DNA of 64,000 nt from Symbiodinium kawagutii. Its lineage: Eukaryota > Sar > Dinophyceae > Suessiales > Symbiodiniaceae. A model generated the notes under the pieces. It saw nothing but the letters and a program-made list of their open reading frames with translations, was not told the DNA's origin and made no database searches. Location of the stretch: positions 142,807 through 206,806 of the forward strand of contig VSDK01013072.1 in NCBI GenBank assembly GCA_009767595.1, given 5' to 3'. The translations under genes were made by a program, and so were the position numbers. Shown piece after piece: positions 55,439-64,000 of the stretch (position 1 is its first letter; every line of letters begins with the position of its first letter).

Positions 55439-57740
55439 GAACATCAAGGACTTGGATATCAGCTCGAACAGTATGACTATCAGGACGTGAGTGCAGCCAT
55501 GAACAGCTGAAAGCCAGTGTTCGGGTGGTTCTCAAGTGTTTGCTTTGACAATGTCGGAGGCTTTACTGCAGCAAGGAAATGATTAGCGCCCAGTCACCAA
55601 CCATTTGCCTTTCTGTAAGGACAACATGGAGATGGCAATGTCCAATGCGCGACACTGAGAGTCTGAGACGTTTGAAATGTCAAAGTGCGTGGATCAGCTT
55701 TGATAAGTTTGGTGATGTTTGTCCTTCAATCTTCAGCAAACGTTGAGAAGAATGGCCTGAAGATCACAAGAGTCACCCCGGAACCCAGTTTTCAGAAGGC
55801 AACTGCCACGTCATGGCGTGTTAAGGTATGTTAAGTATCTTGCTTTATCGACAGACCCCGAGTTGCATGTTTTGGCGACTGTATATTTGGAAACATGTTT
55901 TTTTGTGCACCAGGTGGATGCTTTGTCAAGTGACGATGCTTCTTGGAGACTTGCTGTGCTCTCCTTGTCGACTTCTTCATTTTTTGAACACCGCAGGAGG
56001 AAACCACTAAGGCATGACTCACCATGACCAAGACGCTTAGATTCTGAATGGATGACGGTTCCCTCGTGGGTGCTATTTCAGCATTTTGATGGCTCGCTGT
56101 CAATCAGTCTGGGTCAGGGGCCAAGAATGAGTTCGTTTCTATGGCCGGGATAGAGATGTCACGATCAGCTTCAATGGGGACATTCATAACCTGAGAGAAA
56201 ATCCGTTAGGATTCTGGTCAGAAGGTCATGACCTCTCTATGGTTCATCTTCAAGCAGGGCTGCGAAGCAAAAAGTGTAGGACTTCAGATTGGATTCTTGC
56301 TGGTTGAGCTGTGGTTTCCAGCGGGGAAACCAATTGCGGTGGCAATCAGGTTAGTTGTTTTCTCACGTTCGCAGGTATAAAGTTGGTTCTTGAGATTATG
56401 TCATCGGATTTTTCGCCAGCAACTGAAACAGGAAACTGGCACATTGACTTGGGACGTGACACTTTCTCAAAAAAGGGTTAACATAGTTAATTTTTGTTTG
56501 AAGCGCATTGGTGTGCGCTGGTTTTGCGATGTCAATTGGACAGATTCCGACAGTATTCAAAGAGAAAGAATGAAACTTTGGCGCAGAGATCTCGTTGGCG
56601 GGAAAACCACCTGCAACAGGTGTTTGGATGTGTCTTATTTTCTTCAACACACTGCCAACAGAGTTTTAAGATAAGCAGCACAATGCGATGTGGAAGCGCA
56701 AATTTGAAAAAGGAGAGTGCGTAGCAAGCAGGGCAGGAAGGTGATGTGGCAGAAATTGAATCCAACGTCGAGCATGTTAAGCTGGCTGTGGTTGAGTTCT
56801 TCCAAATTGGTTGGCATTCTCTAGCGGAGATGGTGGCTTTTCTGCTCCGGTACGTGTTTCCTAGCAACAATAATCCTCCAAAAAAACAGAACTCAAGCAA
56901 TTCCGCAATGATGATTGGCTCAGACGGCAGTACTTCAATGCCCAACAGCCACAGCAGTTTCCCCCATGGGCAGGCAAGACCACCGCATGCGCCAGCGGCC
57001 AGCGGATGCCATTAAACCACCAACGAGGATGAATTGCGTGTATATAGAGAGGCTGTTGGCCTAGCAGTTCAGAAAGGGCTCATTACCGATGATGAACATC
57101 CGATATGTCATCATTTATGGATCAGATTTCGGGGTTTCAAATTTGAAGCCAATTTTCCAACGAGCCATGACAAGGGAAAGCACGGTTCTTTAGAGCTAAC
57201 TGGGAGATGGATGTATCAAAATGATGTAGAATCATTCTACAAATGATTGTTGATGCGCTCCCCCATGTTTGTATGTGATTGTTGCTTATGTGGCTCGACA
57301 GGAACACCAGCAATCAACCATTAAAAACCATTTTTTTCGGTCATCAGCATATATCGTTTCAAAACCTATGCTGGACAAGACTCAGTTGGCTTGGCAGGAT
57401 TCATAGTGGAAAGTCCTGTGCGTGAAACTGAACCTTCCGCCTAGGAAGCCTTTGTTGGTAGCCTTTTCGTTGGCTTCGGCCAGGGGCGGTGGGTTGCATA
57501 ATTACCATGGATAATGATCAGTACCATCGCACTCGTCAAAAAACGGGATTTGCTCAAATCATCAAGAAATTCAACACCGCTCAATTTGAGAAAGGGCAGA
57601 AGTGACAGTTCTGGTTTCCCACGGCTACTCGTTGCGTGTTTCACTTGTCGGTGACAGGTGAACATCAGGACATCAACGGAGCTCTCAGGCGCCAACGTCA
57701 TAAAACTGGCTGTCAGCGGTGGGGAGCAGGGACCCCAAAG
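55439..57740 (+). CDS. Fragments of a third multi-exon gene, function unknown
   Basis: Coding-like pieces, each bounded by AG-G and GT or GC unless noted, include: 55439-55486 (ends at a GTGAGT donor); about 55736-55825 (NGLKITRVTPEPSFQKATAT), whose start lacks the AG-G form; 55914-55955 (VDALSSDDASWRLA); 56258-56349 (VGLQIGFLLVELWFPAGKPI); 56620-56662; 56737-56849 (VEHVKLAVVEFFQIGWHSL); and 57658-57740 (VNIRTSTELSGANVIKLAVS). From about 55736 to 56849 neighbouring pieces can be joined in phase. The remaining joints cannot. The frame after 56849 also stays open to 57015, so the alternative is a final exon there. I recognise no family. Confidence 0.35.
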
Positions 57741-60700
57741 GTGTCCAAACAGTGGTGGATTGCTCCATTGCGAAGAGCGCAGAATGGAAGATATGTATTG
57801 GCCCAAGTGCACCATCACCGCCAAGGCGGCGTGTGCAGATTTTGACGACATGCACATCACGTGCGCGCAAACATTAATTTGTCCACGGGTAGTTTGCCTA
57901 TGTGTTTTTTGCCACGCTGGAGTATTGAATTTTAGATTTTGGGGTCCGATCTGCAACTCAAATGCAGTTGTTCCCTCCCCAACAGAATTCCCTTTTTTAT
58001 CCTTTGTTGGGCTTTAGAGATTGGCGCATGGTTTCAGCGTAGGGTTCACCAGGTCTCGAGGAGCAATGACCGATACAACAACATATACAACAGCCAACCG
58101 AAAGATCATTCATATGAGATCATATGAGTTGCATGGGGTGAACAACAATCCTCATCCGGCTTGTTGCACACAATGGCCGGGGGCCATCGCCAAAATAAAA
58201 TGGAGATTCGCCCATCGCTCTGACTGCTTTGAGGAGGGGATGGATGTTTTTTGGAGTTGCCCCAAATCTTTGGTTTCCCTTTTCCAAGCGAATCTTTGGC
58301 TGGTGGGTCTTGGAGTGGCGCCGCTGATGGACCTACCACGAGATTGCGATCACCATACAATCAGTCGATATTGTGAACAAATGGTACCAGTGTCATTGAC
58401 AAGCATAGTTGTATACTTATACCCAAGATAGGATTTGCTGTTAAGCATCCAGGCAGATGGACCCTGTTTTTGATTGTCAGCCATTTTATCATAAAAGTGT
58501 AGCTGATAGTTGGACATTTTTCCTTTGCCGCTAATGTTCGCTCATGTGTCAATGCAGATCGATACCAAACATGTGCATGAACACACGACCACTGATAATT
58601 CTGCTCGGAACTGTTATAGAATATCTTTAAATCTTCGGCCGGTGTGCACGGGTTCAGAGTGCAGTGCGTGGACCTCCAGCCGATACGATCCGATACGTAT
58701 GCTTGCATTTGTACATGTACTAATTACACATACACACACACATCACACGCACACATGCCCAAGACAGTACAGTACGTACATATACATGTACACATAATGG
58801 CATGGCGCAACTTTTTCTATGTACAAAAAGCTCATCCCTTCTCAAGCGCATCCGTGCATCCTGAAACCATGGCACTCGCCAGGCACAGCCCAGAGAATTA
58901 CCAAGAATTATTCGAAGGCCGGGCTTAAAAAATATCAGCCTGATAAAAAATTGAATCCACTAAATGTCAATAAGTCATTGGACCCCCAAGTTGTTCAATT
59001 GTTTTGAAAATTAGATTTTGCAAGACGCGGACATATTCTAATTCTAAAGTCATTCTAGAGGCTCGAATTTGATCAAAAAAGGGGCCTCATTTGTTTCTTG
59101 GTTCATTGAATCTTTTGAAAGCTCCTGCCAAAAAACTGAAAGCAGATCATCAAAATATGTTACATGCTGGGAACTGCATCCTTGCTGTTTGCAGTTTGAA
59201 TGTTCTCAAGCACAGAGGCTCCAGAAGGTGTTAGCTTCCTTGAAAGCAGTTTAGAAAGACTGGAATCTACACAAGAAATTTGGAAATGAGTATTAACCGC
59301 CATCGATGCTTGTTGCGAGGGAAGGGCAGCGAAAAAGACACAGCGAAAAGCCGTAAAGTCAGAATCAACGAGGGAACGAGATTTCAGCACCTCTTTTTCT
59401 CGGCAAAACCATCCCCTCTCCATCCGTGCAGGTAAAATCATTGAGGACAGTTTGATCGATCTATGGAGTAGCAAGGAAACAAGCAACAAACATGATAAGT
59501 GAGAGGAGGCATTTACCTGCTGACCTATTAAGAAAACAACCTTGTCACTTTCATAGGAAAAGTCCGATGAAGAACTGCAAAGAGAGGAGCAGAGCGATAC
59601 CGAGAGCTGCTGACCCCTCCACCCCTCGAGCTTGGAGAGTCAACTATTGACACTTCAAGATTCAAGCAGATACAGCAGACCCCACCTTCGTGATCATCAT
59701 CGTCGTCGTCATCGTCGTCATCGTCATGATGACAATCGTTGTCATTGTTATCACTTGTGTCGTCATAATGTCCATTTTTTGAAACCAAGGGGGTCTTGTT
59801 TACTTTGGTTGTCATCCTCACAGTCATTGTTTTTATCGTTTAGATGTTTGTTCCTTGTGAGTTTTAGATCATCGTACCACCCGCTTTGTTTTTGCAATTT
59901 GTGTGATGTCATTGTGGTTTTCGCTTATCGTCTCCTGCCTCCTCACCTATTTCCCAACCCTTTGGTTCTCCCGCTGAAGTGGTGGCAACGTTGATGTTGT
60001 TGTTGATTTCGTCGTCGTTACAGTTTTTGTTTGTGATGTTGTCGATCCTGTTGCTTACTTTTGTTTGTATTTGTCCTTGTTGATTCTTTTGTTGGTTGTT
60101 CTTCTTGATTGTTGTTGCCATGATTGTTGCTTTTGTTGATGGTGATTCTCGTGATGTTGTCGGCAGTGCTGGTATTGTCGTTGTTGCTGCTGTTATCGTT
60201 CTTGCTTTTCTTGCGGATAGTGTTTCTGTTTGACTTCCCTTTGCTGATGTATTGGAATGTGTTTCTTGTTGCAAGTGGGGATTGAACTTCTTGCTTGTTG
60301 TTTGTTGTCATTTTTGCAAGTCATTATATAGCCGACTCATGGTTTCATGGCGCTGGTTCTGTGACTTTGGTTGTTTTTATTCAGAGCCTTTGAATACAGA
60401 ATACATACAATGATAGTGATGTCTTGAAAGAAACTGCAAGTAGTAAGCTTGGTTGAGATGATAGAGATTGTATTGTCCAAACATGCTCCTGATGTTTGTA
60501 TGTTGCTGCTCTTTTCTTTTGTTGATTTTTTTTGAGCAAAGGTTGTTGGTCGATTGTATTAATTCAGAGTGTGTTGGATATGATTAATACTGGCTTGTCT
60601 GGCGAGCACATTTCACTATAGTACTACAACCCGAAGGTGGGCAGATAGTGCATGTTCCCCTTATCGCCGCTGACATCCCATGACGGAAGGAAATCTACCT

Positions 60701-63025
60701 GTTGAATATGTCCCATACTTTGACGCTTTATTTTCTCATTGTGGTCAATACGCAAGCTTTGTGTCCATAGTTGATCATACTTGAGTTGGGAACCCCATGC
60801 GTGTTCCCACCCCAAATTTGTCCTTTCCACTAGTCAATCGCCAAGACCAGTGCCTTGCCTTTGGCCACCAAGCAGCAGGACTTTCTGACTTCAGGTGTCT
60901 CTTCAGGTGCCTACTGCCTGTGAGACAACTTCTGGCATTTCCGAATGCAGGTGATTTGGAATGACCTGGATTTGACCACTTCTTGGGAACCCATTTTGTT
61001 GGTACTGGGCCGCGATGTTCTTTACTGATCTCTTACCTGTCAACATGATGACAAGAAGCTGCGTGAAACATGCTTCTGTATCGCAGAGACCGCCATGCTT
61101 GAATAGCTTTGTGTTCCCCGCAAGATCTTGCGAGCAGTGATCCTGTTCCGCGATGTTTCCCAGTTCCGAGTGGCAGTGTCATTTCCATGATTCCAGCATG
61201 CTAGTTTTTGGAGGCCCTACTTTCACACTGCTTTGTATTTCTGTATTCTTTTGTAAGTAGAACCTTCTATTCTATATAGAAGAACCTGCTTTAGCCTTGT
61301 TCTCAAATGATGTATTCAAATCTTGGTCCACTTGCCAATGATAATGCTACGCCGCAGGTTCTCTCAACAGGTAGATCCTGCAAACAAGAACTATCTTTTT
61401 GTTGAAAATAATTTTGACAAAGGGGCAGCTGATGATGTCAGTAGCAATTCCCAATTTCCCCAAAGGCCTTCAGCTTCTCATGGGACAAACAAGTTTACTG
61501 TAATGCATTTCTATGAGAACACAGTGTCAACATTGATTCCACGTGAGATTCGTTCAGGAAAAAACATCAGCCGTTGGATTTGTGATACCCCTACGTAGCC
61601 AATGTTCGAAAAGAAGAGGAAAAATTTTGCATGAAGAACTAGCCTTGAAAGAGATACAGTATTCGAGATGGAATCCTGGGGATTTATTCCTTGGCAAATA
61701 GTCTCCTGAAGTTTAACAAGATGGACCAATCCACGGGTGAATATTTGAGACTGTCCTCAAAGACCTTCATGCACGAGAAATTGGTCAGTACATGTTACCA
61801 GGTGAACTGGTCCGGACTCCCGACAACCTTGGTATACCTTGGTTCAGGGATGGGTGACAGACAGCTTCCTGGATTCTACTTGATCAGATGGGTTTTCTTT
61901 AAGGATTTGTTTGAGAACTTGATGTCAACAGGATTCGCAAAACTCCATCACTCTAGCGTAGAGACCTTATTTTGACACTTCCCTTCATATATAAGAAAGC
62001 TTTGCATTCCTGGGGTCGGGATTGCCAACTTCCGTTCGACGACATGGTTTTCTGAGAGATCTCTCTGTAGAATTCTGTTGAACCTCGTTCTGTGATAAAT
62101 AGTGGCATTAGCTTACTTAGAATGAATTAGGCACGTTTTCCCAAAACTTAATCTCTGAGATGATTTCTCAAGAAGTCGTTCTGCCAAGTCGATTCGCGCA
62201 GGCCTCGGTCAGAAATGACATTTCGAGTTTTTGGATGAATTCTCCAGAAGGAAGTGTTTCAATGCGATTTCAAAAGTAAGATTGGCCACCTGAATCAAGA
62301 GAGTTTGCGACAGTGTTTAGACGGAAATGGTTCGTGCACTCCATGTGCCTTCATTTCATCAAAGAGACTACAAAAGGGGGCCTTCACACCTGGAGAAGTC
62401 ATTGAAGATCCGTTGTAGCAATCTCTCCATTGGGCCAGTTCTATTTGATAGATGTCTACATGCCGATCTCCAAAACTTGATTTCAATTACTGCACATGGC
62501 CCAGCCCTAAAAGATGTCAAAGATTCAAGCTTGTGGTCATATACAGCAATTATGAAAAAAATACGTCGGTTTAAAGTAAAATCACATGCTCAATTTTGGA
62601 AACTCCCAATCAGTTATTCAAAAGTGTGCGGATAATTGAATAGGATGGGATGTTCCTGTCAAAACGGGTGAAATTATTGAGTTACAGGGATGGCTTCTTT
62701 GCCGATGTATTTTCTCAAAATCAATTTGGCAACATTGAGAGCGATGGGATTTCTTTGTGCTATCCTTGCATGAGATGGATCTCATAGATTTAATTTCTGC
62801 GATGTTGTTGAGCAGCGTTGCATTGCATGGGGTCAGCATGTTTCATACAAACGGGCCCAGGTCACCTGCATGAGGGAAACCAAGGTAGAGGCTGTTGCAA
62901 GATCATAGTAATTCACAGGATGAACAATGATGAATTGTATTTTTCCATGATGGCTCTATGCATGCATTGAGTTAGGCAGGCCTTGGGTGTGCGTGTGTCA
63001 TCTATAAGACTTCTAAATGAATGCA
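57741..63025. other. 5.3-kb stretch with no supported gene
   Basis: This holds a CA run near 58725-58755, a CGTCATC triplet region (59690-59735) and a TTG/TGT-rich low-complexity tract (about 59990-60310) that produces Asn/Thr-rich artefact frames on the - strand. Otherwise it is AT-rich unique DNA. The open frames longer than 60 codons show no domain or splice context I could support. Confidence 0.45.
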
Positions 63026-63040
63026 CCATTTTGGCTCAAG
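63026..63040 (+). other. Relic of the dinoflagellate spliced leader (DinoSL)
   Basis: CCATTTTGGCTCAAG matches the last 15 bases of the 22-base leader that dinoflagellates trans-splice onto mRNAs. The six bases before it do not match the leader. A 15-base match by chance in 64 kb on two strands is expected about once in ten thousand windows. Its + orientation and its place 113 bases before an ATG fit a gene copy derived from a mature, trans-spliced mRNA. Confidence 0.8.
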
Positions 63041-63153
63041 CTTGGGAGTTGACCCAAAATAGCATTCATTTTCTCTTTTCCCCAGGGGTGACCTGGGTAG
63101 GTGGACAAGTGAGGGGCGACCTCACGTGGTTGGTGTGTAAGGGGTGACCTTGC

Positions 63154-64000
63154 ATGTCGACTGATCGTCCGGGCATTGACCATGCAATGGCTACTGAGGT
63201 CCAAGTCCTGCATGCGGCTGCCTGGCTCGACTTCAAGACCCACGTTGGCCAGCTGCTGCAGGCGGGAAAGCTCCGTGAAGCCTTTCGGTGCTGGGTCAGC
63301 GTTGTCGAAATTTTCCACGCTCCCTGGCAATCTCCATCCTTGGGGGAGTTTGATGAGTTGCCTCCGCTTCGTAGGGCAGCATGTGGTGAGTTTCCGTGTG
63401 ACCGCTGTGCTACCCGCAGAGGTGGGTTCAAATTTCCCTGGCTTGGCACGTGGACCTCTCGAGGTGTTTTGGTGCCCCATGGTGCCAACCCGATGCAAGC
63501 TTGGGCTCATTACCAGCGCAACACGGAGAAGCTGGACCTCATTCTCCTGGCCATGTACTCCTCTCCCTTGGAGGCGGACGATGTGTGCCCTCAGGAGATG
63601 TACGGCTTGCAGTTGCGACCGTTGGTCCACCCTGACCGCCCCGGGTTGGCGGACACAGTGGAGATCTTCGCCTACTGGAGGGTTTGGCTTGGGGCTCTGG
63701 GAGGCTCTCCATCCCCTTCGTGCTGGACCTCTCCAACTTTGTTCCCACTTGCTCCCAGGGGGCGACCCTGGCCAATGTGGGGACCTGGAGCCAACAGAGC
63801 ACATCGAGCCTTGGTGGGCTGGTTGGGCGCTCAGCGAGCTGGCGGTGAACAGACTTTGCTGGCGGGGTCCTGTGCGGGATGTGGTGATCCCACGTGGAGA
63901 TCATGCTTCGAGTGCGGCACTGGCATGTGCTGTGAGTGCTACGGCCCCAGGCGCCCCTGTCCGAGCTGCGGGGTTCGGGCCAAAGCATGGTTCTTGGAAG
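63154..64000 (+). CDS. 5' part of a gene with a C-terminal Cys-rich zinc-finger-like cluster
   Basis: The frame is open from ATG at 63154 to the window edge, 282 codons with no stop. An in-frame TGA at 63145-63147 sits just upstream, so the ATG start is sensible; a second in-frame ATG is at 63187. The first 150 residues contain aromatic and helical stretches (AAAWLDFKTHVGQLLQAGKL) and a small CX2C near residue 82. From about residue 243, nine cysteines occur in the order CX2C, CX2C, CCX2C, CX2C, with WRSCFECGTGMCCECYG in the middle. That pattern can bind two zinc ions and usually serves protein or nucleic-acid binding. No intron is seen in 847 bases, in contrast to the exon-dense gene upstream, which fits origin from a reverse-transcribed mRNA carrying the leader relic. 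I do not recognise the family. Confidence 0.72.
   Translation, partial: MSTDRPGIDHAMATEVQVLHAAAWLDFKTHVGQLLQAGKLREAFRCWVSVVEIFHAPWQSPSLGEFDELPPLRRAACGEFPCDRCATRRGGFKFPWLGTWTSRGVLVPHGANPMQAWAHYQRNTEKLDLILLAMYSSPLEADDVCPQEMYGLQLRPLVHPDRPGLADTVEIFAYWRVWLGALGGSPSPSCWTSPTLFPLAPRGRPWPMWGPGANRAHRALVGWLGAQRAGGEQTLLAGSCAGCGDPTWRSCFECGTGMCCECYGPRRPCPSCGVRAKAWFLE

Noticed and set aside
63013-63804. 263-codon open frame on the - strand
   Set aside because: It is the shadow of the + strand zinc-finger-like gene, which has better composition, an upstream in-frame stop, a sensible ATG and a spliced-leader relic in the same orientation.
1-64000. tRNA, rRNA and CRISPR arrays
   Set aside because: No tRNA T-arm/acceptor combinations, rRNA-like conserved blocks or spaced palindromic repeats were found by eye. 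The only tRNA-like string is the retrotransposon primer-binding site.

Overview
The window reads as nuclear DNA of a dinoflagellate, most likely a coral-symbiont-type (Symbiodiniaceae-like) species. Four things in the sequence point there. There is a 15-base match to the 3' part of the dinoflagellate spliced leader (63026-63040). Many small exons are separated by introns whose inferred donors are GC about as often as GT, with acceptors always AG followed by G. A Copia-type LTR retrotransposon carries a methyltransferase-like domain. Microsatellites are plentiful while genes are sparse. No prokaryotic-style operons, tRNA, rRNA or CRISPR arrays were seen.

Layout. 1-2500: mostly gene-poor. 2526-3863 (+): an uninterrupted RlmN-like radical-SAM RNA methyltransferase. 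About 4317-30792 (+): a multi-exon gene for a Dispatched/Patched-like RND membrane protein. From 7847 to the stop codon I can join 27 exons with consistent reading phase (2,076 nt, 691 codons plus stop). Its 9.1 kb intron between 9024 and 18106 holds a complete antisense Copia element (9707-16643) with identical 117-bp LTRs, gag, pol and an extra 3' ORF. 30793-39545: no gene supported. 39546-39857 (-): a decayed Copia reverse-transcriptase fragment, beside a roughly 55-bp tandem array (39950-41565). About 43350-55318 (+): a second multi-exon gene of unknown function (Pro-rich, acidic, then Cys-rich). About 55439-57740 (+): fragments of a third gene. 57741-63025: low complexity, nothing supported. 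63154 to the window end (+): the start of a gene with a C-terminal zinc-finger-like cluster, just downstream of the spliced-leader relic.

All host genes recognised lie on the + strand, in keeping with the unidirectional gene arrays known in dinoflagellates. The Copia element and the old Copia remnant lie on the - strand. Exon models were built by eye from reading phase, splice motifs and family resemblance. Phase was one of the criteria used to choose splice sites, so the agreement is partly circular and transcript data would be decisive.
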